Both the position numbers and the translations under genes were made by a program. A stretch of DNA of 32,612 bases from assembly GCA_028658405.1 (NCBI GenBank), contig JAKOGY010000027.1, positions 1-32,612 on the forward strand. Reading direction: 5' to 3'. How positions within the stretch are numbered: position 1 is the stretch's first letter; the number at the start of each line of letters is the position of its first letter. This stretch comes from Dolichospermum sp. ST_sed8 (lineage in GTDB: Bacteria; Cyanobacteriota; Cyanobacteriia; Cyanobacteriales; Nostocaceae). Shown piece after piece: positions 17,516-26,171 of the stretch. The notes beneath the pieces were generated by a model that was not told where the DNA came from, did no database searches, and worked only from the letters and a program-made list of their open reading frames with translations.

Positions 17516-17547
17516 AAATCCATTCTGAGGCGGACTCAGACGCAAGG

Positions 17548-17580
17548 AAACCCAACATTCATACATTTGGCGTTGGGTTT
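17548..17580. terminator. Hairpin AAACCCAAC...GTTGGGTTT
   Basis: A 9-bp perfect stem with a 15-nt loop, 17 bases past the stop codon of the transglutaminase-like gene (minus strand). It could act as its terminator. The motif is also a common dispersed cyanobacterial repeat, and the minus-strand T-run after it is short. Confidence 0.45.
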
Positions 17581-17597
17581 TGTTCCTTAATCAAACC

Positions 17598-19289
17598 TTA
17601 AAAAGGTGGTAATTCCTTGAGAATCGTAAATCGAATATGGTTAATAGCCAAGTCACCCAGTGAGATCTCTTCTTTAGTTAAGCGGATTCCATCTCTGCTG
17701 AGAGTTTCAAAGGTTATACCTTTACCAATTTCGATATGATACCAACATAATCCCATAAAGAACCGTGTAGGATATGGACCACCTTCTTCAAGATCATCAG
17801 GATTAGATTCCATTGGTAACCAACCAATTCCAGGAATATAAAATTCTAACCAAACATGATTAAAATCGGGTTGGAGCGGAACTCCCTGGTGTTCGGCATA
17901 AACTGGACATTTATATCTACCGACAGTGCGACAAGGAATACCATTAAGGCGACAGAGTGCCAGTAATACACCTACATATTCGCCACAAGAACCTGTACCC
18001 CGCTCTAAAGCTATATCGGGTGAATCAATATGGGGCTTGATGGCATAAGATAATTGATCGTAGACGTAGTTGCGGATACTGTACATTTTCCGTAACAGGT
18101 TAGTTTCCGAACCAACTGCTGTGCGGGCTGCACGGGTAACAATATCAGTATCCATTGCTAAATCATCATCATCCACCAGATAGCGGGTTTTTAATTCTGG
18201 TGACAGTTCTGGTACATTTTCCACGTCTTTGGGCGTGATGCGATGTTTAATACCGCGTATTTCTACCAATGCCTTCCAGCCAAATATATGACGTTCACCA
18301 GGGGCAAGAGTATCAAATTTAAAGACGGCTACCCGTTGTCCGTCAATGATTTCTTCTGTGAAAGGTAAACCAATGGGTTCAACTTGTTTGACTTTTTGCC
18401 GTTCTGTTTCCGAAGGTAGGGCAATACGCCATTCTATATTGGCTAAATAAACTTGATCAAGGGGGGAAATTTCCTCAAGATAGGACATTTCCACCAAATA
18501 GCCATTAGAGAGGGCGTAGCGTTTATCTTCTTGGTAATGATATTGTAAAGAATGAATAAAGGTGCGATCGCGGTACGTTAATTCAAAACAGGGATCAGCG
18601 TTGGGATTATCCCGGATATAAGGTTCCTCGCTGGAGTACGCAACATAAATCCGATCTTTACCTGTATCATCCTGTCCATGAACGGCGATACCTGTAGGAG
18701 AATCAAAAGGAGTGAGAACGCTAAAGCGAACTTCTCCAGTAGCCCTATCCATAGAATAAACTGTTTGTTCCGTGCGATCGCATACCCATAAAGTATATTT
18801 GCTAACCGCCAAATTTTCTATACCCACACCAGGAGCATAAAATTTGGTAATCTCTTTGCGGGTATTACGGTCAAAAATCAAAATATAGCCAAGTTTTTGA
18901 CAACTGACATAAACGGTAGATTCCCAAACAGCAACGCCATCAGCCGGATATGGTAAGGTCACAAAATGCTCTAAACCTAAAGATGCCAGTTTGCACAAAT
19001 AGACACTATTACCACGAGTTACCCAGAGATTATCCTCCCACACAGCTAACCCGGTGACTTCTTCAAATTCTCGGACTTGGTGGGGATTAATAATTTTGCT
19101 GTTATCGGTAAGGGGGTCAATTTCTAATAGATGACCTTTGACCGTATCAATGGCAATAAGTCTATCTTCAATGAAAGCAATACCGTACAGGGTAGCAGCA
19201 GTCAATGGTCTGATTATTTTTTGCCCAAACATCTGGTTCACCGTCAAACTGGGTAGTGAAAAACTCATATTATTGAGCATATTAGTCAT
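17598..19289 (-). CDS. Beta-propeller plus transglutaminase-like protein
   Basis: A 563-aa protein with two parts. Residues about 20-260 show repeated blade-like strands (ATLYGIAFIEDRLIAIDT, GLAVWEDNLWVTRGNSVYL, GVAVWESTVYVSCQKLGYI, LAVSKYTLWVCDRTEQTVY), typical of an NHL/YVTN-type propeller. After a linker (about 260-370), residues about 385-520 hold a transglutaminase-like core with catalytic C435 (GSCGEYVGVLLALCRLNGIPCR) and H478 (FNHVWLEF). The position usually filled by Asp reads M-E-S-N (E494/N496). Such proteins may act as proteases or amide-bond enzymes, and some are inactive. No signal peptide is visible, so it may be cytoplasmic. Met residues at 4 and 8 are alternative starts. Confidence 0.85.
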   Translation of the reverse strand: MTNMLNNMSFSLPSLTVNQMFGQKIIRPLTAATLYGIAFIEDRLIAIDTVKGHLLEIDPLTDNSKIINPHQVREFEEVTGLAVWEDNLWVTRGNSVYLCKLASLGLEHFVTLPYPADGVAVWESTVYVSCQKLGYILIFDRNTRKEITKFYAPGVGIENLAVSKYTLWVCDRTEQTVYSMDRATGEVRFSVLTPFDSPTGIAVHGQDDTGKDRIYVAYSSEEPYIRDNPNADPCFELTYRDRTFIHSLQYHYQEDKRYALSNGYLVEMSYLEEISPLDQVYLANIEWRIALPSETERQKVKQVEPIGLPFTEEIIDGQRVAVFKFDTLAPGERHIFGWKALVEIRGIKHRITPKDVENVPELSPELKTRYLVDDDDLAMDTDIVTRAARTAVGSETNLLRKMYSIRNYVYDQLSYAIKPHIDSPDIALERGTGSCGEYVGVLLALCRLNGIPCRTVGRYKCPVYAEHQGVPLQPDFNHVWLEFYIPGIGWLPMESNPDDLEEGGPYPTRFFMGLCWYHIEIGKGITFETLSRDGIRLTKEEISLGDLAINHIRFTILKELPPF

Positions 19290-19314
19290 GAATCATTATT
19301 TATTAACGTGAAAC

Positions 19315-19610
19315 AGTCTAAACTATGATTTGTGTGATTAATGTGATTTAGATGATTAATTAACCTGTTTAGACAATTAATTACAAAAATCAAACAGAAG
19401 TCTGAACTATGATTTGTGTGATTGATGTGATTTAGATGATTAGTTGATTTACTTAGACAATTAATTACAAAAATCAAACAGAAGTCTGAACTATGATTTG
19501 TGTGATTGATGTGATTTAGATGATTAATTAACCTGTTTAGACAATTAATCACAAAAATCAAACAGAACTCTGAACTATGATTTGTGTGATTAATGTGATT
19601 TAGATGATTA
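19315..19610. repeat. Tandem array of 84-bp units (3.5 copies)
   Basis: Units begin at 19315, 19399, 19483 and 19567 (the last is partial), at exactly 84-bp spacing. Each contains TCTGAACTATGATTTGTGTG, GATGTGATTTAGATGATT and TTTAGACAATTAATTAC with few differences. Because 84 is a multiple of 3, the array gives a spurious repetitive ORF on the minus strand. Confidence 0.95.
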
Positions 19611-19615
19611 CAAGA

Positions 19616-19790
19616 ATCACAAAAATCCTAAAAATTACAGTTCAGACGATGATTAATGTGGTTAGACAATTAATCACAAAAATCCTAAAAATTACAGTTC
19701 AGACGATGATTAATTTGTTTAGACAATTAATCACAAAAATCACAAAAATCCTCAAAATCACAGTTCAGACGCTGATTAATGTGATTGCCA
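19616..19790. repeat. Tandem array of 57-bp units, opposed to the 84-bp array
   Basis: Units begin at 19616, 19673 and 19730 (57-bp period), with ATCACAAAAATCCTAAAAAT, TACAGTTCAGACGATGATTA and TTAGACAATTA. The AGTTCAGA of this array is the reverse complement of TCTGAACT in the 84-bp array, so the two arrays face each other. The third unit has an extra 12 bases (ATCACAAAA doubled). The array ends about 100 bases before the pacL start. Confidence 0.92.
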
Positions 19791-19887
19791 TGATTAACAA
19801 CTGGCAACTGACAACTGACTAATTCCACATTTTTGTCCATCACTAAATTAAGATCAGATTTTGTAACCATTTCCTGTAACCTACACG

Positions 19888-22761
19888 ATGTCTGCTCATT
19901 CTTTACCTGAAGCTACCAACCTCTGGCATGGTTTGGAAGTTGATAAAGCTCTAGAAATACTTGATAGTGACGCAAACAGCGGCTTAACCTCCCAAGAAGT
20001 TGAACAGCGTCGCCAGAAACATGGACTCAATGAACTCGAAGAACATGGTGGTCGTAGCCCTTGGCAAATTCTGCTAGATCAGTTTACCAATATCATGTTA
20101 TTGATGCTGATTGCCGTTGCCCTGATTTCTGGCTTGTTGGATTTGGTGGCTTTAACTGGGGGGACACTGAAACCCGGTGAAGTGCCATTTAAAGACACAA
20201 TTGCCATTATGGCCATAGTCATCCTCAATGGTATTTTGGGTTATGTGCAAGAAAGCCGCGCCGAGAAAGCTTTAGCAGCCTTAAAAAAACTATCTTCGCC
20301 TTCAGTTCGAGTCCTTCGTGACGGTAAACTGGGGGATGTAGCGGCTAAGGAACTAGTACCAGGGGATGTGATGCTGCTGGAAGCTGGGGTGCAAATAGCT
20401 GCTGATGGTCGCTTAATAGAACAGTCTAATTTACAAGTGCGAGAATCGGCTCTCACAGGTGAAGCCGAAGCTGTTAATAAGCAAGCCATACTCACATTAC
20501 CAGAAGATGCACCATTAGGCGATCGCCTCAATTCAGTTTTTCAAGGTACAGAAGTTATCCAAGGCCGGGCGAAGGTGCTGGTGACTAACACGGGAATGCG
20601 GACGGAATTAGGCAAAATTGCCGCCATGTTGCAATCTGTGGAAAGTGAACCTACACCTTTACAGCAACGCATGACCCAACTGGGTAACGTTCTCGTTACT
20701 GGTTCTTTAATTCTTGTAGCCATCGTAATTGGTGGTGGACTTATTCATGATCTAACTAAAGGAATAGGCTGGAAGAATTTACAAGAATTAGTGGAAGTTT
20801 CTTTAAGTATGGCGGTGGCGGTCGTTCCTGAAGGTTTACCGGCTGTAATTACTGTGACTCTGGCTTTGGGAACGCAGCGCATGGTCAAGCATAATGCTTT
20901 AATTCGCAAACTCCCAGCCGTAGAAACTCTTGGTTCTGTAACTACTATTTGTTCTGATAAAACCGGAACTCTGACTCAAAATAAAATGGTGGTGCAGTCA
21001 GTCTACACCAATAATTCTACCTTTCGGGTCACGGGAGAAGGTTATACTCCCATTGGCGATTTTCAGTTAAACGGTGAAAAAGCCAATTTAGAAGAATATC
21101 CAGAAATTTCTGCCTTGCTTGTTCCCTGTGCGGTTTGTAATGATGCGGTTCTGCAAAAACAACAAGCAGAATGGGCAATTTTAGGCGACCCCACAGAAGG
21201 GGCTTTAGTCACTTTGGCAGGAAAAGCCGGCATTGAACAAGACCAATGGAGTAGTAAATTACCTCGCGTTTCAGAATTTCCCTTTTCCTCAGAACGCAAA
21301 CGCATGAGTGTGATTTGTCAACTGGAAGCTGTGGCTACTGGTGACTCTTCCTTTGCAGAAATTGACCCAGCCATTGCTGGTTTTGCGGAATCTCATCAAA
21401 AATACCTAATGTTTACCAAGGGTTCACCAGAATTAACCTTGGAAAGATGTACAAAAATCCATTTGGGTAATCACGCAGTTCCTATCAACGAAGAACACCG
21501 CAGCCAAATTCAGGTAGCTAATGACCAACTAGCGGGTAAGGGTTTGCGGGTATTAGGTTTTGCTTATAAACCTCTATCTGAAGTTCCCCCAGATGGTTCT
21601 CATGATACATCGGAAACTGATTTGGTCTGGTTGGGATTGGTGGGAATGTTGGACGCACCTCGTCCAGAGGTGAGGGCGGCTGTGCAAGAATGTCGCCATG
21701 CGGGTATTCGTCCGATTATGATTACTGGCGACCATCAATTAACTGCTCAAGCGATCGCTATTGATCTAGGAATTGCTCAAGCAGGTGATAGAGTCCTGAC
21801 TGGGAAAGAACTGCAATTACTCAGTGACCAGGAATTAGAGGAACAGGTAGATTTAGTGAGTATTTACGCTAGAGTCTCCCCAGAACACAAATTAAGAATC
21901 GTTCAAGCATTGCAACGGCGCGGGCGATTTGTGGCGATGACAGGGGATGGTGTCAATGATGCTCCTGCCCTCAAGCAAGCTGATATAGGCATTGCTATGG
22001 GCATCACAGGTACAGATGTGAGTAAAGAAGCCAGCGACATGATCCTCCTAGATGACAACTTTGCCACGATAGTTGCAGCAACTAAAGAAGGTAGGGTTGT
22101 TTATACCAATATTCGCCGCTTTATTAAATACATCTTGGGCAGTAATATTGGTGAAGTTCTCACCATTGCGGCTGCACCATTGTTAGGTTTGGGAGGCGTT
22201 CCCCTGACTCCTTTGCAAATTCTCTGGATGAATTTAGTCACAGACGGTTTACCAGCTTTAGCATTAGCTGTAGAACCACCAGAGCCTGATGTAATGGAGC
22301 GTCCCCCCTTCAGTCCCCGTGAAAGCATTTTTGCTAGGGGATTAGGTTCTTACATGATTCGCATTGGGATTGTTTTTGCCATCATTAGTATAATTCTGAT
22401 GGAATGGGCTTACAAACATTCTCATGCAGTTGGATATCAGGGACATCCAGATACTTGGAAAACAATGGTATTTACTTCTTTGTGTTTAGCACAAATGGGT
22501 CATGCGATCGCTATTCGTTCCAATAATAGACTTACCATTGAAATGAATCCTTTATCTAATCCCTTTGTTTTAGGATCTGTTGTTGTCACCACAATTTTGC
22601 AGTTGATGTTAATTTACGTTCCACCCCTGCGAGATTTCTTTGGTACTCATGAACTCAGTCTTTCAGAATTAGGAATTTGTATCGGATTTAGTGCTTTAAT
22701 GTTTGTCTGGATTGAAGGTGAGAAGTTATTCTTCCGCTTTATGGGCAAAAAAACTGTTTAA
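19888..22761 (+). CDS. pacL: P-type Ca2+-transporting ATPase, PacL/SERCA type
   Basis: A 957-aa P2A-type ATPase. N-terminal cation-ATPase domain (about 10-80), PEGL at 314-317 in TM4, the phosphorylated Asp D357 ([11 protein letters not shown]), FTKGSPE in the nucleotide domain, [13 protein letters not shown] in the hinge, TM5 with SNIGEVL and TM6 with [25 protein letters not shown] glutamate, N and E in SNIGE and N-T-D in NLVTDG correspond to SERCA calcium ligands, so Ca2+ export from the cytoplasm is the likely job. In TM8 the residue matching the SERCA glutamate appears to be Gln (LAQMGHA), which fits one Ca2+ per cycle (inference). The ATG lacks a strong ribosome-binding site. Confidence 0.92.
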   Translation: MSAHSLPEATNLWHGLEVDKALEILDSDANSGLTSQEVEQRRQKHGLNELEEHGGRSPWQILLDQFTNIMLLMLIAVALISGLLDLVALTGGTLKPGEVPFKDTIAIMAIVILNGILGYVQESRAEKALAALKKLSSPSVRVLRDGKLGDVAAKELVPGDVMLLEAGVQIAADGRLIEQSNLQVRESALTGEAEAVNKQAILTLPEDAPLGDRLNSVFQGTEVIQGRAKVLVTNTGMRTELGKIAAMLQSVESEPTPLQQRMTQLGNVLVTGSLILVAIVIGGGLIHDLTKGIGWKNLQELVEVSLSMAVAVVPEGLPAVITVTLALGTQRMVKHNALIRKLPAVETLGSVTTICSDKTGTLTQNKMVVQSVYTNNSTFRVTGEGYTPIGDFQLNGEKANLEEYPEISALLVPCAVCNDAVLQKQQAEWAILGDPTEGALVTLAGKAGIEQDQWSSKLPRVSEFPFSSERKRMSVICQLEAVATGDSSFAEIDPAIAGFAESHQKYLMFTKGSPELTLERCTKIHLGNHAVPINEEHRSQIQVANDQLAGKGLRVLGFAYKPLSEVPPDGSHDTSETDLVWLGLVGMLDAPRPEVRAAVQECRHAGIRPIMITGDHQLTAQAIAIDLGIAQAGDRVLTGKELQLLSDQELEEQVDLVSIYARVSPEHKLRIVQALQRRGRFVAMTGDGVNDAPALKQADIGIAMGITGTDVSKEASDMILLDDNFATIVAATKEGRVVYTNIRRFIKYILGSNIGEVLTIAAAPLLGLGGVPLTPLQILWMNLVTDGLPALALAVEPPEPDVMERPPFSPRESIFARGLGSYMIRIGIVFAIISIILMEWAYKHSHAVGYQGHPDTWKTMVFTSLCLAQMGHAIAIRSNNRLTIEMNPLSNPFVLGSVVVTTILQLMLIYVPPLRDFFGTHELSLSELGICIGFSALMFVWIEGEKLFFRFMGKKTV

Positions 22762-22844
22762 TTGGTAAATTGTCAGAATCAGGACTTGCAAATTAACAGG
22801 ATTTCAGAGGGAACAGGGAACGGGCAACTTTCTAACAGAAAAAA

Positions 22845-22870
22845 CTCATGTTTAAGTTTAAAAACATGAG
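22845..22870. terminator. Hairpin CTCATGTTT...AAACATGAG
   Basis: A 9-bp perfect stem with an 8-nt loop. On the minus strand it is followed by TTTTTTC, like an intrinsic terminator, but no minus-strand gene ends here. On the plus strand it lies 84 bases past the pacL stop, and a T8 run at about 22890 is 19 bases beyond the stem. Role uncertain. Confidence 0.4.
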
Positions 22871-23041
22871 ATTGAAATAATGACACTGTTTTTTTTCGTG
22901 CTACGCATCTTTTAAAAACGTCTTTTTCTTGACTGAAGCTCTAAACTCAGTAAATGAGTGTTTCTTATCTGTTCCGGTGTTCCCTGTTCCCTGCCTTCAC
23001 AGATAACTTATTCAGCAAACCCTAATTAGGAGATAGATATC

Positions 23042-23476
23042 ATGGGTGAATCCAAACGGAGAAAACAGCAAGATCCCAACTACGGGAAAGTTAAAAATCC
23101 TGTCAAAAATCTTATGAAAGTTTTTTGCCCGTTTTTTGAGGATTACGATAATTTATCTCATCTCGATGGTGATAGTATATCGTTGATGATCGCTAAGGAA
23201 GGGTACAAAGAAACGGGTTTGAAAGGAATAATTGTCACAGGGTATCTCGCTGAACATTTATTAAAAGACTATCCTCCCGAATCTGAATTAGTCCAAGCTT
23301 TCAAACAGCATGGAAATATTTATGCTACTTCCACATTAGCCTTAGCTTATTTGGAGAATGATATAAATAAAGAGGAAAATCTCAGGAATTTTGATACATA
23401 CGACCCATTAAATGACTTTATATGTATGAAAAGCGATTCTGAAAAGTACCAAGTAAGTTTGGTAACAGGATCTTAA
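23042..23476 (+). CDS. Unknown 144-aa protein with MGESKRRKQ start
   Basis: A clear ribosome-binding site (TTAGGAGATAG) precedes the ATG. The protein opens with a basic MGESKRRKQQDPNYGK motif that I associate with several cyanobacterial proteins of unknown role. The rest is soluble, with a helical middle (GIIVTGYLAEHLLKDYPPESELVQAF) and an alpha-helical ALAYLENDINKEENL. No signal or membrane segment, no recognised domain. It stands between pacL and recF with gaps on both sides and is likely monocistronic. Confidence 0.7.
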   Translation: MGESKRRKQQDPNYGKVKNPVKNLMKVFCPFFEDYDNLSHLDGDSISLMIAKEGYKETGLKGIIVTGYLAEHLLKDYPPESELVQAFKQHGNIYATSTLALAYLENDINKEENLRNFDTYDPLNDFICMKSDSEKYQVSLVTGS

Positions 23477-23517
23477 AAAAATTTTCTCATCTCCCGAAAA
23501 ATTCCCAAAAGAATCCA

Positions 23518-23625
23518 GGCGACTGGAAGTCACGGCTACACAGGCAAAACCCACCTGCGTGGGTTTTAAATTTCCCTAGTCCGCGTAGGCGGACTTTGTT
23601 TGTATAGCCGTGATTTCTAATCGCC
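23518..23625. repeat. MITE-like palindromic element with 25-nt terminal repeats
   Basis: GGCGACTGGAAGTCACGGCT (23518-23537 and on) is an imperfect inverted copy of the right end (AGCCGTGATTTCTAATCGCC, to 23625). Two internal hairpins lie between: AACCCACCTGCGTGGGTT and AGTCCGCGTAGGCGGACT. It is the three-hairpin layout of a common cyanobacterial dispersed element. The element lies in the recF upstream gap. Confidence 0.85.
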
Positions 23626-23719
23626 AGCTTATTTCTGCAAAATTGGGATGCTCCCAATAGGTTTCTCATCTCAAAGATAACTTATTATAAAAGTCGGGGA
23701 TTTTGAATCTTCAGCCATT

Positions 23720-24868
23720 ATGTACTTAAAAACTCTACACCTCAAACAATTTCGGAATTACCAAAACCAAAAAGTTGAATTTACCGCTGCTAAAACAATT
23801 TTAGTTGGTAATAATGCTCAAGGAAAATCGAACTTGTTAGAGGCTGTGGAGTTATTGGCAACATTGCGATCGCACCGCATGGCACGCGATCGTGATTTAA
23901 TTAAGGAAGGTGAATCTACAGCCCAAATTAATGCCACCTTAGAACGGATTCATAGTAACAGTGATTTAACTCTCACACTCCGTCGTCAAGCGCGTCGCAC
24001 CGTCGCTATCAATGGGCAAATAGTCCCCAAACAAATGGACTTTCTCGGTGTTCTCAATGCGGTAGAGTTTTCTAGCTTGGATTTAGACCTAGTGCGTGGT
24101 AGCCCGGAAGGTCGTCGTAATTGGCTAGATACACTTTTAATCCAATTAGAACCAGTTTATGCTCACATATTGCACCAGTATCACCAAATTTTACGCCAAC
24201 GCAATGCTTTTTTAAAACGTTATGTAAATACACAGGAAAAATCTCTACAATCAGAATTAGCTATCTGGGATGCACAATTAGTAACTGCTGGTACAAGGGT
24301 AATTATCAGAAGAGATAGAGCTATTAAAAGATTATCCTTGATAGCTTCTGCATGGCACGCTAGTATTAGTGGAGCATCGGAAATACTGGAAATCAATTAT
24401 GCTCCTAATGTTCCCCTCACAAAAACTTCTCCTCAAGAATTACAAGCAGCTTTTTTTGCTAAACTTCAACAAAGAGGAATTGCAGAATTACATCGAGGCA
24501 TAACTTTAGTAGGACCCCACCGCGATGAAGTAGAATTAATTATTAATCAAACTCCTGCTCGTCAATATGGTTCTCAAGGTCAGCAAAGAACATTAGTTTT
24601 AGCTTTAAAATTAGCAGAATTACAATTAATTGAAGAAGTTATTAATGAACCACCTTTACTATTATTAGATGATGTTTTAGCCGAATTAGATCCATCCCGT
24701 CAACATCAATTACTTGATGCTATTCAAGACCGCTTTCAAACCTTGATTACGACTACTCATTTAGGTGCTTTTGATTCTCAATGGCTAAAATCCTCCCAGA
24801 TTTTATATGTAAATGCCGGAAAAATATCTAAAAATGGTAATGGGTCATGGGTAATTGGTCATGGGTAA
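23720..24868 (+). CDS. recF: DNA replication/repair protein RecF
   Basis: A 382-aa SMC-like ATPase. Walker A is GNNAQGKS (30-37), the N-terminal LKQFRNYQNQ is typical of RecF, YGSQGQQRTLVLALKLAE is the signature motif, and LLLLDDVLAELD is Walker B. RecF with RecO and RecR loads RecA at gaps left by stalled replication. The length is normal (about 360-390 aa), but the last residues (NGNGSWVIGHG) are encoded by a GGTCATGGGTAATT-type repeat, so the tail has been altered by repeat DNA. The dnaN/gyrB context of other bacteria is absent, as is common in cyanobacteria. Confidence 0.94.
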   Translation: MYLKTLHLKQFRNYQNQKVEFTAAKTILVGNNAQGKSNLLEAVELLATLRSHRMARDRDLIKEGESTAQINATLERIHSNSDLTLTLRRQARRTVAINGQIVPKQMDFLGVLNAVEFSSLDLDLVRGSPEGRRNWLDTLLIQLEPVYAHILHQYHQILRQRNAFLKRYVNTQEKSLQSELAIWDAQLVTAGTRVIIRRDRAIKRLSLIASAWHASISGASEILEINYAPNVPLTKTSPQELQAAFFAKLQQRGIAELHRGITLVGPHRDEVELIINQTPARQYGSQGQQRTLVLALKLAELQLIEEVINEPPLLLLDDVLAELDPSRQHQLLDAIQDRFQTLITTTHLGAFDSQWLKSSQILYVNAGKISKNGNGSWVIGHG

Positions 24869-24870
24869 TA
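24833..24870. repeat. Short repeats GGTAATGGGTCATGGGTAATT
   Basis: Seven-base-type units (GGGTAAT, GGGTCAT, TGGTCAT) overlap the recF 3' end and include its stop region. Similar units (ATTGGTC) recur at 32142-32190. Confidence 0.75.
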
Positions 24871-24912
24871 GAAAAATAACTCTTACTATTAACAACAGAC
24901 AACTAACAATAT

Positions 24913-25305
24913 ATGTTAAGTAAAAATGAAATTACATCTTTAGGTGCATCATTAAGAGCAATTGCACCAAAATTACTCAAACAAAGCTTACAAGAAGGTG
25001 CAATTAGAATTTGGTTTCAAGGAGGAGAACCTTATTTTGATGTCTTTTTTGAATTAAATAATCATGAAGTAACTTGGTTTCAATTTACATTAAGGGGAAA
25101 ATCATTATCTTGGTCTAGCAACAAACCCTTATTTAAAACTGGTATTACTAATGAATTAAATATTGATGATGTAAGTTTTTATGCAGCCAGTAAAACCGTT
25201 AAAAATGATCATGAATCAGATAGAGAATTTATTGATTTAGTCAAATTAATTCTCCAAACCAGACCAGAAGAAGAAATTTTCGTGAAAGCACTAGCTTTAT
25301 TTTAA
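24913..25305 (+). CDS. Unknown 130-aa protein downstream of recF
   Basis: A soluble protein with no signal or membrane segment. The N-terminal part is helical (ITSLGASLRAIAPKLLKQ), followed by beta strands (GAIRIWFQGGEPYFDVFFEL, VTWFQFTLRGKSLSWSS), a middle loop, and a C-terminal helix (EFIDLVKLILQTRPEEEIFVKALALF). I do not recognise a family; it looks like a conserved cyanobacterial hypothetical. It is 44 bases past recF and may be co-transcribed with it. It converges with the mgtC gene, 20 bases apart. Confidence 0.7.
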   Translation: MLSKNEITSLGASLRAIAPKLLKQSLQEGAIRIWFQGGEPYFDVFFELNNHEVTWFQFTLRGKSLSWSSNKPLFKTGITNELNIDDVSFYAASKTVKNDHESDREFIDLVKLILQTRPEEEIFVKALALF

Positions 25306-25325
25306 AATTTATTCATAACTAATAA

Positions 25326-25784
25326 CTAATAAAATTTTTCTAATCTTTTAAATATGTGTAGAATAATTACAGTCAAAATAGCACCCATTAATCCTAATTG
25401 CCATAAACCACACCCAGCAGCAATTCCCAAAGCAGCAGATACCCAAATCGCTGCTGCGGAAGTCAACCCATGAATTTCCAGTGATTTTGATGATTGAGAG
25501 GATTCACGCAAAATTTCCCCAGCCCCCAAAAACCCCACTCCAGCGGCAATACCTTGAACTACACGACTAAGAGAATCAGCACTAAATTCTGTGCCACCTA
25601 TTTGAATAGTGATTAGACTAAACACAGATGAACCCAAACTTACTAACATATGGGTTCTCAAACCTGCCGGTTTATTTTTTAGTTGTCGTTCTAAGCCAAT
25701 TATAGCTCCAATCAATGCAGCGAAACACAGACGCATCCCAGTGTTTAACCAGTCACTGCTGGCGACATAATAAAAGTTTATCAA
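25326..25784 (-). CDS. MgtC/SapB-family membrane protein
   Basis: A 152-aa hydrophobic protein matching the MgtC/SapB family: MRLCFAALIGAIIGLERQLKNKPAGLRTHMLVSLGSSVFSL at the start, IAAGVGFLGAGEILRES in the middle, GLTSAAAIWVSAALGIAAGCG near the end. It has four to five transmembrane helices. It lacks the C-terminal soluble domain of Salmonella MgtC and is therefore the short type. Members are linked to Mg2+ limitation or to regulation of ATP synthase or acid stress; the role here is unknown. The start ATG is followed by an aromatic NFYY segment. Confidence 0.85.
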   Translation of the reverse strand: MINFYYVASSDWLNTGMRLCFAALIGAIIGLERQLKNKPAGLRTHMLVSLGSSVFSLITIQIGGTEFSADSLSRVVQGIAAGVGFLGAGEILRESSQSSKSLEIHGLTSAAAIWVSAALGIAAGCGLWQLGLMGAILTVIILHIFKRLEKFY

Positions 25785-26010
25785 TTTCTGATGGTGTTAA
25801 ATAATTTGACAGCGAAATTTGTGAAATTAGAAATAAAATTGGGCTTACTGTCCATAGTAACTGCTAATATAGTAACAGAGAGTATGTAATAAATATTTAT
25901 TATTTAATAATCAAGTCAGAATAAATATTGGGAGTAATCTTGTAATCCAACTTTGTGAAATTCATAACCCATATCACTAAGAGGATGTTTTAAAAATAAT
26001 ACATTGTGAT

Positions 26011-26104
26011 TTTTTACCCCCCTTAATCCCCCCTTTTACAAGGGGGAAACCGGAAAATCAAGTTCCCTCCCCTTTACAAGGGGAGGGTTAGGGTGGGGTA
26101 AAAA
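26011..26104. repeat. MITE-like element with TTTTTACCCC terminal inverted repeats
   Basis: The left end TTTTTACCCCCCTTAATCCC (26011-26030) is an imperfect inverted copy of the right end GGTTAGGGTGGGGTAAAAAG. Inside, CCCCCCTTTTACAAGGGGG and CCCTCCCCTTTACAAGGGGA are two hairpins. This is a common dispersed cyanobacterial repeat type. Confidence 0.85.
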
Positions 26105-26115
26105 GACTGTCAACT

Positions 26116-26160
26116 CTGTTCCCTGTTCCCTGTTCCCTGTTCCCTGTTCCCTATTCCCTG
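26116..26160. repeat. Heptamer tandem repeat CTGTTCC, five units plus a variant
   Basis: CTGTTCC occurs five times in a row, then CTATTCC and CTG. It ends 11 bases before the GTG start of the PEP-synthase-like gene, so no normal ribosome-binding site is present there. The opposite orientation of the unit (GGGAACAGGGAAC) occurs at about 22809. Confidence 0.95.
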
Positions 26161-26171
26161 CTATAAATTGA

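Larger units (their letters stand above)
25785..26171. other. 387-bp gap: AT-rich stretch, MITE-like element and heptamers
   Basis: There is no gene. 25785-26010 is AT-rich with no recognised motif; the rest is the 26011 element and the CTGTTCC repeats up to the start codon of the next gene. Confidence 0.6.

Noticed and set aside
19286-19561. 91-aa minus-strand ORF of repeated INHLNHINHTNHSS-type units
   Set aside because: It is a direct product of the 84-bp tandem array (84 is a multiple of 3) with no ribosome-binding site, so the periodicity is DNA-level.
19315-19790. 84-bp and 57-bp arrays considered as CRISPR
   Set aside because: There are no unique spacers: the whole unit repeats, and units differ only by scattered substitutions.
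19604-19822. 72-aa plus-strand ORF rich in KITVQTMIN units
   Set aside because: It reads through the 57-bp array (a multiple of 3) and ends in a heptamer repeat; not a gene.
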